In this document: positions 39,123-50,113 of the stretch, piece by piece
How positions within the stretch are numbered: the first letter of the stretch is position 1
Layout of the letters: each line of letters begins with the position of its first letter
Assembly (NCBI RefSeq): GCF_006385685.1
Contig: NZ_VFRP01000021.1
Location: forward strand, 1 to 64,000
Direction: 5' to 3'
DNA length: 64,000 nt
Source of the DNA: Amaricoccus solimangrovi
Lineage (GTDB): Bacteria; Pseudomonadota; Alphaproteobacteria; Rhodobacterales; Rhodobacteraceae
Made by a program: the position numbers and the translations under genes
Notes under the pieces: generated by a model
Database searches by the model: none
What the model was told of the DNA's origin: nothing
Seen by the model: only the letters and a program-made list of their open reading frames with translations

Positions 39123-41159
39123 GTGAGCGAGAGCGCCTATCTGGAGGCGGCGCCGCGGCGGCGGCCCCGCGCCCGGGCCGCGGCCGGGACGCCGATCCTG
39201 TCGCTGCGGGGGATCCGGCGGGAATATCCGTCGGGCGAGGAAACGGTGACGGTGCTGCGCGGCGTCGATCTCGACATCGGCCGGGGCGAGATGGTCGCGA
39301 TCATGGGCGCCTCGGGCTCCGGCAAGTCGACGCTGATGAACATCCTCGGCTGCCTCGACCGGCCGAGCGGCGGGCGGTACCTGATCGAGGGCCGCGACGT
39401 CGCCGCGCTCGACCCCGACGCGCTGGCCGCGCTGCGCCGCGAGCATTTCGGCTTCATCTTCCAGCGCTACCACCTGCTGCCGGAACTGAGCGCGCTCGGC
39501 AACGCCGAGATCCCGGCGGTCTACGCCGGCGCCCCGCCGGGCGCGCGGCGGGCGCGGGCCGCGGAGCTGCTCGGGCGGCTCGGCATGGGCGAGCGACTCC
39601 ACCACCGGCCGGGCCAGCTTTCCGGCGGCCAGCAGCAGCGCGTCTCCATCGCCCGCGCGCTGATGAACGACGCCGACATCATCCTCGCCGACGAGCCGAC
39701 GGGCGCGCTCGACAGCCACAGCGGCGAGGAGGTGCTGCGCATCCTCGAGGAACTGCACGCGGGCGGCCGGACCATCGTGCTCGTCACGCACGACCCGAAG
39801 GTGGCCGCGCGGGCGGAGCGGGTGATCGAGGTCAGCGACGGCGAGATCGTCTCGGACACGCGCCAGCCGCGGGCGGCCAATGTCGCGGTGCTGCCGGCGC
39901 GCGGCCGGTTCGGGGGGCGGGAAGATGTCGGGCGGCGCGGCCTCCCCGGCTTCGCGGGGATCTGGCTCGGCCGGCTCGGCGAGGCGTTCCGGATGGCGCT
40001 GATCTCGATGGCCGCGCACCGGCTGCGCAGCTTTCTCACGATGCTCGGCATCATCATCGGCATCGCCTCGGTCGTGAACGTGGTGGCGCTCGGCCGCGGA
40101 TCGCAGGAGCGCGTGCTCGCCAACATCTCGAGCCTCGGCACCAACACGCTGGAGATCTTCCCGGGCGAGGACATGGGCGACGTGCGCTCGGGCCGCGTGC
40201 GGACGCTCCTCGCCGCCGACGCCGCCGCGCTGGCGCGCGAGCCCTTCGTCGTCGCGACGACGCCCACGGTGCAGAAGGGGGTCACGCTGCGCTACGGCGC
40301 GATCGAATCGAGCGCCCAGGTGGTCGGGGCGAGCGCGGGCTTCTTCGTCACCAAGGGGATGACCATCGCGAGCGGCGCCTTCTTCGGCGACGACGCGGTC
40401 GCCGCGCGCGATCAGGTCGTGGTGATCGACACCAACACCCGCGACCTGCTCTTTCCAGACGAGCCGAGCCCGATCGGCAAGGTCATGCTGGTCGGGCGCA
40501 TGCCCGCGCGGGTGATCGGCGTCGCGGAGCGCCAGGCGACCTTCGGGAACGCGACGAGCCTCGTCGTCTACATGCCCTATACCGCCGTCCAGACCCGGCT
40601 CATCGGTGACGAGAGTCTCAGGAGCATCAATCTCCGGGTCGACGACGCGACCGACATGGGCCAGGCGCAGCAGGCGGTGACCGCCTTCCTCGCCGCCCGG
40701 CACGGGGCGCGCGACTTCTTCATCATCAACAACGACGACATCCGCCAGACGATCACCAGCACCGCGAACACGCTCGCGATGCTGATCGCCGCCATCGCCG
40801 TCATCTCGCTCGTCGTCGGCGGGATCGGGGTGATGAACATCATGCTGGTCTCGGTCAGCGAGCGGGTGTCGGAGATCGGCGTCCGGCTCGCCGTCGGCGC
40901 CCGGCGCGGCGACATCCTGCGGCAATTCCTGGTCGAGGCGGTCGTGCTCTGCCTCGTCGGCGGCGTGCTCGGCATCCTGACCGCGCTCGGCATCGGCTGG
41001 GCGATCACCGCGGCCAACGCGCAGTTCGCGCTGGTCTATTCGACCGGTGCGATGCTCGCGGCCGTCGGCAGCGCGACCGCGATCGGCGTCGTCTTCGGCT
41101 ACCTGCCCGCGCGCCGCGCGGCCCAACTCGATCCCGTCGCGGCGCTGAGCCGGGCGTGA
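39123..41159 (+). CDS. macB: MacB-like ABC transporter, ATPase-permease fusion
   Basis: A 678-residue protein. An N-terminal ATPase has Walker A GASGSGKST (62-70), signature LSGGQQQR and Walker B ILADEP. A linker, a membrane helix (about 300), a large periplasmic domain and three C-terminal helices with the FtsX-type segment VVGGIGVMNIMLVSVSERVSEIG follow. This is the MacB layout. It starts with GTG at 39123, preceded by a G-rich site, because the family begins shortly before TPILSLRGI. It works with the MacA-like protein encoded just upstream; substrate not predictable. Confidence 0.92.
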   Translation: MSESAYLEAAPRRRPRARAAAGTPILSLRGIRREYPSGEETVTVLRGVDLDIGRGEMVAIMGASGSGKSTLMNILGCLDRPSGGRYLIEGRDVAALDPDALAALRREHFGFIFQRYHLLPELSALGNAEIPAVYAGAPPGARRARAAELLGRLGMGERLHHRPGQLSGGQQQRVSIARALMNDADIILADEPTGALDSHSGEEVLRILEELHAGGRTIVLVTHDPKVAARAERVIEVSDGEIVSDTRQPRAANVAVLPARGRFGGREDVGRRGLPGFAGIWLGRLGEAFRMALISMAAHRLRSFLTMLGIIIGIASVVNVVALGRGSQERVLANISSLGTNTLEIFPGEDMGDVRSGRVRTLLAADAAALAREPFVVATTPTVQKGVTLRYGAIESSAQVVGASAGFFVTKGMTIASGAFFGDDAVAARDQVVVIDTNTRDLLFPDEPSPIGKVMLVGRMPARVIGVAERQATFGNATSLVVYMPYTAVQTRLIGDESLRSINLRVDDATDMGQAQQAVTAFLAARHGARDFFIINNDDIRQTITSTANTLAMLIAAIAVISLVVGGIGVMNIMLVSVSERVSEIGVRLAVGARRGDILRQFLVEAVVLCLVGGVLGILTALGIGWAITAANAQFALVYSTGAMLAAVGSATAIGVVFGYLPARRAAQLDPVAALSRA

Positions 41160-41318
41160 GGCTCAGGGGCGGATTCCATGCTTCGCGAGGCGCCTGGCCT
41201 GGCCTGGATCCGGCCTCCTGCTCGCGTCCCGTCCACTCCTTCGATGAGCCATGCCCTGAACTGTAACGCGAAGGGTACCCCGGAACCGGCTTGTCGCCGG
41301 GGCGCAGGATCGTGTGTG

Positions 41319-41346
41319 TCTCAATCCATTGAGATAATGAGATAAT
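41319..41346 (+). repeat. Inverted repeat and tandem octamer downstream of tRNA-Thr
   Basis: TCTCAAT and ATTGAGA form a perfect 7-bp inverted repeat (41319-41334) with a two-base spacer. It merges with two tandem copies of GAGATAAT (41331-41346). The block is AT-rich in GC-rich DNA and lies just beyond the 3' end of the tRNA gene. It may be its terminator region or an old integration scar. Confidence 0.5.
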
Positions 41347-41367
41347 AAATTCAGAGCCTGGATGAAG

Positions 41368-41443
41368 TGGTGCCGCGTGAGGGATTTGAACCCACGACCT
41401 TCGCTTTACAAGAGCGCTGCTCTACCAGCTGAGCTAACGCGGC
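41368..41443 (-). tRNA. tRNA-Thr (anticodon TGT)
   Basis: A 76-base gene including an encoded CCA. The acceptor arms GCCGCGT and ACGCGGC pair perfectly. The D-arm GCTC...GAGC, the seven-base anticodon loop CTTGTAA (anticodon TGT) and the T-loop TTCAAAT are all in place. The T stem has one T-T mismatch and the anticodon stem one G-A mismatch in my folding. It is transcribed leftward, alone. Confidence 0.93.
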
Positions 41444-41492
41444 GGTGCGGGGGTTATAGCGTCGGGGGCCGGTCGCGCACAAGCGGCGGTGG

Positions 41493-42221
41493 TCAGGCGA
41501 GGACGTTCTCGATGCGCGACACGCCCTCGTCGATCACCACGCGCATCGCATTGGCCGCGCGCTCGGGATCGCGGGCGGCGATGGCATGGGCGATGCGCAG
41601 GTGGTTCGCCGCGCAGCTCGCGAGGCCGCTCGGGCTCAGCGCCGGCGAGGAAAGCTGGAGCGAGACGGCGAGCGCCGCCTCGATCAGGCTCGAGACCGAG
41701 CGCATGAACGGGTTGCGCGAATATTCGGCGATGGCGATGTGGAATTCCAGGTCGACCTTGGCGATCGATTCCTCGGTGTGGTCGGGCCGGTCCATCCGTT
41801 CCGCGATCGCGTAGAGCTCCAGGATCTCGTCGTTGGTCGCATGTTTCGCCGCCAGCGCGGCGGCCGCGGGTTCGAGCGCCAGCCGCATCTCGGCGAGGTG
41901 GACGACGAAATCGAGATCGACCCCGGCGCCGAGCCGCCAGCTCATCACGTCCGAATCGACGAAATTCCAGCGGACCTTGGGCAGGACGCGGGTGCCGACG
42001 CGCGACTTCGCCTCGATCAGCCGCTTGGCGGCCAGCGTCTTCATCGCCTCGCGCAGCACGGTCCGCGAGACGCCGAACTTCTCCATCAGCTCCTGGTCGC
42101 CGGGCAGGATCGACCCTTCGGGAATTTCGCCCGCGACGATCGCGCGTCCGAGTTCTTCGACCACGTGGCCATGACTGCCGCGCGGCCGCGGCCCGTGGAT
42201 GCGGTTGTCGAGGATGCCCAT
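41493..42221 (-). CDS. GntR-family transcriptional regulator, FadR subfamily (DgoR-like)
   Basis: A 242-residue regulator. The N-terminal winged helix has VVEELGRAIVAGEIPEGSILPGDQELMEKFGVSRTVLREAMKTL (about 20-63), and an all-helical FCD effector domain with the metal and ligand residues DLEFHIAIAEYSRNP follows. It is the last gene of the sugar-transport operon, three bases after the permease gene, so it is likely to control its own operon in response to a sugar acid such as galactonate. A TNGTNNNACNA-type site lies in the operon's upstream region at 46879-46889. Confidence 0.9.
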   Translation of the reverse strand: MGILDNRIHGPRPRGSHGHVVEELGRAIVAGEIPEGSILPGDQELMEKFGVSRTVLREAMKTLAAKRLIEAKSRVGTRVLPKVRWNFVDSDVMSWRLGAGVDLDFVVHLAEMRLALEPAAAALAAKHATNDEILELYAIAERMDRPDHTEESIAKVDLEFHIAIAEYSRNPFMRSVSSLIEAALAVSLQLSSPALSPSGLASCAANHLRIAHAIAARDPERAANAMRVVIDEGVSRIENVLA

Positions 42222-42224
42222 GCT

Positions 42225-43235
42225 CTATCCTCCGGCGAAGGCACGTTGATCCGTCGATCTGCCCGTCCGCTCGTGAAAGAGCAAGATGACGCGGCGCAGC
42301 ACGATGAAGAGAAAGAGCAGGAGCCCGACGACGATCTTCGTCCACCAGGACGAGAGGGTGCCGTCGAAGACGATGTAGGTCTGTATGAGCCCCTGGATCA
42401 TCAGCCCGAAGAAGGTGCCCGCGACGAGGCCCGAGCCGCCGGTCAGCAGCGTGCCGCCGACCACCACCGCGGCGATCGCGTCGAGCTCCACGCCCACGGT
42501 CGCGAGCGAATAGCCGGCCGAGGTGTAGAGCGTGTAGGCGAGCCCCGCGAGCCCGGCGAGAAAGCCCGACAGCGCGTAGAGCTGGATCGTCGTCCGCCGG
42601 ATCGGCACGCCCATCAGCTCCGCCGACTGGATCCCGCCGCCGAGCGCGTAGACATTGGCGCCGAAACGCGTGCGTCCCGCGACGAGCGAGCCGAGGAGGA
42701 AGACGCCAAGCATCAGGAGCCCGAGAAAGGTGAGCCGCCCCTTGCCGGGCAGCAGGTAGTAGAGGCCCGTCAGCTGGTCGAGGAAGGGATGCGAGATCGG
42801 CACCGACTCCGTCGAGATCAGGAAGGCGGCGCCGCGCGCGAGGAACATCCCCGCGAGCGTGACGACGAAGGGCGGCATCGAGAGTCCGTGGATCATCAGC
42901 CCCATCGCCGCGCCGAACAGGGTCGAGACGGCGAGGGCGAGGGCGAAGGCCGCCGCCGGATGCACGCCCGCCCGCACCAGTACCGCGACGAAGACGCTCG
43001 TGAAGGCGATCACCGAGCCGATCGAGAGGTCGATCCCGCCAGAGAGGATCACGAAGGTCATCCCGACGGCGGCGATGCCGAGGAAGGCGTTGTCGGTCAG
43101 CAGGTTTCCCGCGACCCGCGTCGAGAGCATGTTCGGGAACTGCGCGACGCAGAAGGCGTAGGCGGCGAGGAAGATCACCACGGTCGCCGCGAAGGGCAGG
43201 TTGCGGGCGCGGATCAGGGGGGCGCGGGCGCTCAT
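42225..43235 (-). CDS. yjfF: Sugar ABC transporter permease, YjfF type
   Basis: A 336-residue permease of the ribose/galactose class (CUT2) with eight to ten hydrophobic segments. VGMTFVILSGGIDLSIGSV is the class signature, and VVVGGTLLTGGSGLVAGTFFG precedes the last helices. Together with the preceding permease it would form the channel of a galactofuranose-type importer like E. coli YtfQRT-YjfF. Its start overlaps the ytfT stop (ATGA). Assignment to YjfF rather than another CUT2 permease rests on gene order and length. Confidence 0.85.
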   Translation of the reverse strand: MSARAPLIRARNLPFAATVVIFLAAYAFCVAQFPNMLSTRVAGNLLTDNAFLGIAAVGMTFVILSGGIDLSIGSVIAFTSVFVAVLVRAGVHPAAAFALALAVSTLFGAAMGLMIHGLSMPPFVVTLAGMFLARGAAFLISTESVPISHPFLDQLTGLYYLLPGKGRLTFLGLLMLGVFLLGSLVAGRTRFGANVYALGGGIQSAELMGVPIRRTTIQLYALSGFLAGLAGLAYTLYTSAGYSLATVGVELDAIAAVVVGGTLLTGGSGLVAGTFFGLMIQGLIQTYIVFDGTLSSWWTKIVVGLLLFLFIVLRRVILLFHERTGRSTDQRAFAGG

Positions 43236-44254
43236 GTGCGGGACCTCCTCGGCTCCTTGAGATCGGCCCGGACGCGGGCGGCCGCGGCGAGGCTGTTCGC
43301 GACCACGGGCGATTGCAGCGCGAGGATCACGATGATGACCACCGCCTTGATGATGAGGTTGAACTCGGGCGGCCAGCCGGAGATCAGGATGCCGGTGTTG
43401 AGCGCCTGGATGATCAGCGCGCCGATGAGCGAGGCGGAGATCGAGAACCGCCCGCCCGAGAGCGCGGTGCCGCCGATCACCACCGCGAGGATCGCGTCGA
43501 GTTCGAGCCAGAGCCCGGCGTTGTTCGCATCCGCGCCCTTGATGTCCGCCGTGACGATCAGCCCGGCGATGGCGGCGCAGAGCCCGGCGGCGGCGTAGAC
43601 GAAGACGATCAGGAAACGCGCCCGGATCCCGATCATCATCGAGGCGCGGCGGTTGATCCCCACCGCCTCGATCAGCAGGCCGAGCGCGGAGACGCGCACC
43701 AGCAGGCCGATGGCGAGCCCGGTGAGCACCCAGAGGATCACCGGCATCGGCACGCCGAGGAAGGCGCCCGAGCCGAGGAAGGCGAAGGCGGGGCGGTTGA
43801 AGGTCAGGATCACGCCCTCGGTGATGAGCTGCGCGATGCCCCGGCCCGCGACCATCAGGATCAGCGTGGCGATGATCGGCTGGATGTCGATGAGCCCGAC
43901 GAGGAGCCCGTTCCAGACGCCGCAGAGCAGCCCGACGCCCAGCGCGGCGAGGATCACGACCGCGAGCGGATGGCCCGCGGCGACCATCGAGGCCGCGACG
44001 GCGCCGGTGATCGCGATCGTGGCGCCGACGGAAAGGTCGATCCCCTTCGTGGCGATCACGAGCGTCATGCCGATCGAGAGCAGCGCGACGGGCGCCGCGC
44101 GCACCAGCACGTCCATCGGGCTGCCGTAGAGCCTGCCGTTCTGGAAGGTCACATGCGCGAAGCCGGGGGCGATCAGCGTGATCGCCACGACGACCAGCGC
44201 GAGCGCGATCAGCTGCGGCGCGAGGCGGCGAAGACGTGTGGCGATCCAGGTCAC
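43232..44254 (-). CDS. ytfT: Sugar ABC transporter permease, YtfT type
   Basis: A 340-residue CUT2 permease: LLSIGMTLVIATKGIDLSVGA near residue 60, LMVAGRGIAQLITEG, and IGGTALSGGRFSISASLIGALI in the second half. I start it at the GTG at 44254, which overlaps the ytfR stop (GTGA) and gives MTWIATRLRRLAPQL. Four-base overlaps on both sides indicate coupled translation of the transporter subunits. The other permease gene follows, so the pore is likely a heterodimer. Confidence 0.87.
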   Translation of the reverse strand: MTWIATRLRRLAPQLIALALVVVAITLIAPGFAHVTFQNGRLYGSPMDVLVRAAPVALLSIGMTLVIATKGIDLSVGATIAITGAVAASMVAAGHPLAVVILAALGVGLLCGVWNGLLVGLIDIQPIIATLILMVAGRGIAQLITEGVILTFNRPAFAFLGSGAFLGVPMPVILWVLTGLAIGLLVRVSALGLLIEAVGINRRASMMIGIRARFLIVFVYAAAGLCAAIAGLIVTADIKGADANNAGLWLELDAILAVVIGGTALSGGRFSISASLIGALIIQALNTGILISGWPPEFNLIIKAVVIIVILALQSPVVANSLAAAARVRADLKEPRRSRT

Positions 44255-45771
44255 GCGGCGCTCTCCTCCGGATCGGCGGCCATGGCGGCCATGATGGACT
44301 GGGTGGAAATCTCCGCCCCGCGGAGCTCGCGCACATGGCGGCGGTCGGAGAGGACCACGACCCGGTGCGAATAGGCGACGAGTTCCTCGAGTTCGGAGGA
44401 GATCACGACGAGCGCCATGCCCTCGGCGCAGAGCTGCTCGATCAGCCGGATGATCTCGGCATGGGCGCCGATGTCGATGCCGCGCGTCGGCTCGTCGAGG
44501 ATCAGGAAGCGCGGATCGGTGGCGAGCCAGCGGGCGAGGATGACCTTCTGCTGGTTGCCGCCGGAGAGGAACTTGATCGGTCGCTCCGCCACCGGGGGGC
44601 GGATGTCGAGCGCGCGGATGTATTTGCGCGCGATCTCCGCCTGCTCGCGCGGCGAGAGCGGCTTCGCCCATCCCCGGCGCGCCTGGAGCGCGAGGATGAT
44701 GTTCTCGCGGACCGAGAGATCGGCGATGATTCCGTCGGTCTTGCGATCCTCCGGGCAGAAGCCGAAGCCGAGCTTCACCGCCTCGGGCGGGGAGGCGAGC
44801 GGGACCTCGCGCCCGTCGATCTCCAGATGGCCCGAATCGGCCCGGTCGATGCCGAAGAGCAGGAAGGCGGTCTCCGACCGGCCGGAGCCGAGCAGCCCGG
44901 CGATGCCGACCACCTCGCCCGGACGCGCGTCGAGATCGAAGGGCGCGACGCTGCCCCGCTTGCCGAAGTCGCGGAAGCGGATCGGCGCCGGGGCATGCGC
45001 GGCCTCGGCCGAGATCTCGGCGCGGTGATGCGTCTCCTCGTCGAGTTCGCGGCCGAGCATCATGCCGATCAGGTCGCGTTTCGGCAGGTCCGCGATCGCG
45101 CGGCAGCCGACGCGTTCGCCGTTGCGCAGCACCGTCACCCGGTCGGCGATCGCATAGACCTGGTCGAGGAAATGCGTGATGATCACGATGCCGAGCCCGC
45201 GTGACCTCAGTTCGCGCAGGATGCCGAAGACGAGATCCACCTCGCGCGCGTCGAGGCTCGCGGTCGGCTCGTCGAGGAACAGGACCTTGCCGGAGAGATC
45301 GGCCGCGCGGGCGATCGCGATGATCTGGCGCACGGCGACGGAATAGTGCGACAGGCTCTCGCCCACGTCGAGATGAAGCCCGTAGCCCGCGAGCAGCGCC
45401 TTCGCCTCGCGCTCCATCCGGCGCCGGTCGATCAGGCCGAAGCGGCGCGGCTGGCGGCCGAGATAGAGGTTCTCCGCGACGGTCAGGTTCTCGAGGAGAT
45501 TGACCTCCTGATAGACGGTGCCGATCCCGAGATCCTGCGCCTCGCCCACGTCGCGGGGCGAGACCGGCCGGCCCTCCAGCGCGATCGTGCCGGCGTCGCG
45601 GCGATAGGCGCCGGTCAGGATCTTCACGAGCGTGGACTTGCCCGCGCCGTTCTCCCCGAGCAGGGCGTGGATCTCGCCGGCGCGCACCTCGAAATCGACA
45701 TTCGCGAGCGCGCGGATCCCGAAGAAGGATTTCGAGATGCCCCGGCTTTCGAGCAGCGCCTCACGCGTCAT
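44251..45771 (-). CDS. ytfR: Sugar ABC transporter ATP-binding protein, YtfR type
   Basis: A 506-residue tandem ATPase of the CUT2 class. The first domain has a complete Walker A (GENGAGKST, 39-47) and Walker B (VLFLDEPTA). The second has the usual degenerate P-loop region (LLGSGRSE) with LSGGNQQKV and [11 protein letters not shown]. It drives uptake by the two permeases downstream. A stable hairpin lies between the binding-protein gene and this one, which may keep its expression below that of YtfQ. Confidence 0.9.
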   Translation of the reverse strand: MTREALLESRGISKSFFGIRALANVDFEVRAGEIHALLGENGAGKSTLVKILTGAYRRDAGTIALEGRPVSPRDVGEAQDLGIGTVYQEVNLLENLTVAENLYLGRQPRRFGLIDRRRMEREAKALLAGYGLHLDVGESLSHYSVAVRQIIAIARAADLSGKVLFLDEPTASLDAREVDLVFGILRELRSRGLGIVIITHFLDQVYAIADRVTVLRNGERVGCRAIADLPKRDLIGMMLGRELDEETHHRAEISAEAAHAPAPIRFRDFGKRGSVAPFDLDARPGEVVGIAGLLGSGRSETAFLLFGIDRADSGHLEIDGREVPLASPPEAVKLGFGFCPEDRKTDGIIADLSVRENIILALQARRGWAKPLSPREQAEIARKYIRALDIRPPVAERPIKFLSGGNQQKVILARWLATDPRFLILDEPTRGIDIGAHAEIIRLIEQLCAEGMALVVISSELEELVAYSHRVVVLSDRRHVRELRGAEISTQSIMAAMAADPEESAA

Positions 45772-45796
45772 GCCCTGGCCTCCCTTCGCAGGATCG

Positions 45797-45826
45797 CGCC
45801 GCCCCGGGGCGAACCCCGGAGCGGCG
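45797..45826 (-). terminator. TTCG-loop hairpin between ytfQ and ytfR
   Basis: In the leftward RNA a 13-bp stem with one wobble pair closes on a UUCG tetraloop, one of the most stable RNA loops. It is 38 bases after the ytfQ stop. It probably protects the ytfQ message from 3' decay or attenuates read-through, giving more binding protein than membrane parts. Confidence 0.65.
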
Positions 45827-45863
45827 CCGGGACGGGGACGCGAGGTCTCCGCCCCGGGTTGGA

Positions 45864-46826
45864 TCAGTAGCCGAGGTCCTTCTTGGACTCGTAGACCGCC
45901 TTGGGGTCGTCGGAGGCGGTGTAGAGCTTGGACTCCGTCTGGATCCACTTCGGGGGCACGGTGCCGTCCTTGAGATAGGCCTCGAGCGCGTCGAAGGCGG
46001 GGCCGGCCATGTTCGGGGTCAGTTCGACGGTGGCATTCGCCTCGCCGTTCTCCATCGCGAGGAAGATGTCAGGCACCGCGTCGATCGACACGACCTTGAT
46101 GTCGGAGCCGGGCTTCAGCCCCGCTTCCTTCATCGCCTGGATCGCGCCCACCGCCATGTCGTCGTTATGGGCGTAGACCGCGCAGATGTCCTTGCCGCCG
46201 TTCTCGGCCTTGATGAAGCTCTCCATCACCTCCTTGCCCTTGGTGCGGGTGAAGTCGCCCGTCTGGCTGCGGGCGATGGTGATGTTCGGATGGCCGGCGA
46301 TCGCCTCCTCGAAACCCTTCTTGCGGTTGATCGCGGGCGAGGACCCGGTGGTGCCCTGAAGCTCCATGACCTTGCACTCCTGATCGCCGACCGCGCCGAC
46401 GAGCCAGTCGCCCGCGACCTTGCCCTCGTGCACCTGATCGGAGGTGACGGCGGTCAGGTAGAGATCGTCCGGCGCGTCGATCTGGCGGTCGAGCAGGATC
46501 ACCGGGATGTCGGCCTCCTGGGCTTCCTTCAGCACCGCGTCCCAGCCGGTCGCGACCACCGGGGCGATCAGGATCGCGTCGACGCCCTGGGCGATGAAGC
46601 CCCGCACGGCCTTGATCTGGTTCTCCTGCTTCTGCTGCGCGTCGGCGAACTTCAGATCGACGCCGCGGTCCTTCGCCTGTTGCTGCGTGACGGTCGTTTC
46701 CGCGGCGCGCCAGCCGGATTCGGAGCCGATCTGGCTGAAGCCGACGGTCAGCGCGCTGGCCGAGACGGTGCCGGCGAAGGTCGCGAGAAGGGCGGCCGCT
46801 CCGGCGGCCGCGACAGTGCGGAACAT
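45864..46826 (-). CDS. ytfQ: Sugar ABC transporter substrate-binding protein, YtfQ type
   Basis: A 320-residue periplasmic binding protein with a signal peptide (cleavage near ASA, residue 24) and a type 1 fold. LTVGFSQIGSESGWRAAETT is close to E. coli YtfQ, which binds galactofuranose. ILLDRQIDAPDDLY and VYAHNDDMAVGAIQAM are conserved binding elements. GGAGG six bases before the ATG at 46826 fixes the start; an ATG four codons upstream overlaps that site. First gene of the five-gene operon. Confidence 0.92.
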   Translation of the reverse strand: MFRTVAAAGAAALLATFAGTVSASALTVGFSQIGSESGWRAAETTVTQQQAKDRGVDLKFADAQQKQENQIKAVRGFIAQGVDAILIAPVVATGWDAVLKEAQEADIPVILLDRQIDAPDDLYLTAVTSDQVHEGKVAGDWLVGAVGDQECKVMELQGTTGSSPAINRKKGFEEAIAGHPNITIARSQTGDFTRTKGKEVMESFIKAENGGKDICAVYAHNDDMAVGAIQAMKEAGLKPGSDIKVVSIDAVPDIFLAMENGEANATVELTPNMAGPAFDALEAYLKDGTVPPKWIQTESKLYTASDDPKAVYESKKDLGY

Positions 46827-46878
46827 GTTATCCTCCATGAGTGCGTGAGGTCTTGTGCGGCCTCTGTCTGCCTGGATA

Positions 46879-46889
46879 TTGTAGTACAA
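46879..46889. promoter_or_regulatory. Candidate GntR/FadR-subfamily operator
   Basis: TTGTAGTACAA is a perfect inverted repeat around one base and fits the FadR-subfamily consensus TNGTNNNACNA at every fixed position. It lies 53 bases before the ytfQ start, in the promoter zone. The last gene of the operon encodes a regulator of this subfamily, so autoregulation is likely. Confidence 0.6.
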
Positions 46890-46959
46890 ATTGGCGGTCA
46901 ACGAAAAGATCGAATGCGCCATGCAAGGGAGCCGTCCTCACGATGTCCGGGGCAGGATG

Positions 46960-46969
46960 AATGTACAAT
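46960..46969. promoter_or_regulatory. GTAC-centred element in the sugar divergon
   Basis: AATGTACAAT is symmetric except at one pair, and shares GTACAA with the site at 46879-46889. It may be a second, weaker operator. Confidence 0.35.
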
Positions 46970-47054
46970 ATGCTGGAATGTAAAGATATGATCGCATCGC
47001 GCCTAGGCCGTGGGTGTCAGGCGCTGGGCGGGGCAGGGCGCGCTCGCCCGCCGG

Positions 47055-47066
47055 AATAGTACGATT
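47055..47066. promoter_or_regulatory. GTAC-centred element upstream of the sugar dehydrogenase gene
   Basis: AATAGTACGATT has AAT/ATT arms around GTAC. It lies about 115 bases before the dehydrogenase start and could be the operator for the rightward promoter. Confidence 0.3.
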
Positions 47067-47110
47067 TTTATGCATCTTCTCCAGCGGACGCGGAGGAGAG
47101 GCGCGGGTGA

Positions 47111-49209
<2,099 letters not shown>

Positions 49210-49231
49210 CTCGCGGAGATCCGCGCGGAAT

Positions 49232-50113
49232 TCAGGGCAGGCGCACGCGCGGCGCGGGGACGCCCATCGCGCGGACGCGGCGGGCGAAGGTCGCCCCGGC
49301 GAGCGGTTCGCGCGCGCGCTCCTCCTCGCTCATCCCTTCCCAGGCCGAGGTGACCACGAGCCGGGCGAGGTCGGGGCCGCAGAAGGCGGGGCAGCTGACC
49401 TGACGCGCGGGGAAGCTCTCGGCGAAGAGCATGTGCCCGTCCGCGTCGTAGCAGGCGACCCGTCCCGACCCCCATTGCGCGTTCCAGAACCGCCCGGCGG
49501 CGTCGATCACCGCGCCGTCGGGATGGAGCTTCTCCGCGCTCAGGTCGAGAAAGACCCGCTTCGGTCCGCTGGGCCAGCCGGTAACCGGATCGACCGGCTG
49601 CGTCCAGACCGTGGAGGTCGGCGTGTCGGCGAAATAGGCGCGGGCGCGGTCGCGGTCGAAGCAGATCGCATTGGCGATCGAGACGCCGTCGTGAAGCCGG
49701 CGCAGCTCGCCCTCGTGATAGCGCCAGATCGCGCCCCGGCCCTTCTCCGCCTTCTTGCCCATCGTGCTGATCCAGAACCCGCCCCAGGGATCGGCGCGGC
49801 CGTCGTTCGAGCGCGTCTCCGGCCGGTCCGCCTCGAGCGGGGCGAGCAGGCGGCGTTCTCCGGTCGCGAGGTGGAAATCCCAGAGCCCGGTCTCGGAGGC
49901 GAGGATCAGCCGGTCGCGGTCGATCCATCCCGCCGCCGAATGCAGTTCGTCCAGTTCCCAGGCCAGTTCCTCGCTCCCGTCCCGGCTGAGCAGCCGGCGG
50001 CCCAGGATGTCGAACCAGAAGGCGCTCCGCCGGTCGGGATGCCAGAACAGACCCTCGCCGAGTTCGCAGATCCGGGGGTCGAAGATCTCGGCTTCCTCGC
50101 CCGTCTCGCTCAT
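49232..50113 (-). CDS. SMP-30/gluconolactonase-family sugar lactonase
   Basis: A 293-residue six-bladed propeller of the SMP-30 family. ELGEGLFWHPD holds the metal-binding Glu near residue 18, and SNDGRADPWGGFWISTM and ANAICFDRDRARAYFADT are the usual active-site blocks. It would open galactono- or arabinono-lactone made by the dehydrogenase. Its start overlaps the aldolase stop by four bases (ATGA), so it is the last gene of the catabolic operon. Exact lactone unknown. Confidence 0.9.
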   Translation of the reverse strand: MSETGEEAEIFDPRICELGEGLFWHPDRRSAFWFDILGRRLLSRDGSEELAWELDELHSAAGWIDRDRLILASETGLWDFHLATGERRLLAPLEADRPETRSNDGRADPWGGFWISTMGKKAEKGRGAIWRYHEGELRRLHDGVSIANAICFDRDRARAYFADTPTSTVWTQPVDPVTGWPSGPKRVFLDLSAEKLHPDGAVIDAAGRFWNAQWGSGRVACYDADGHMLFAESFPARQVSCPAFCGPDLARLVVTSAWEGMSEEERAREPLAGATFARRVRAMGVPAPRVRLP

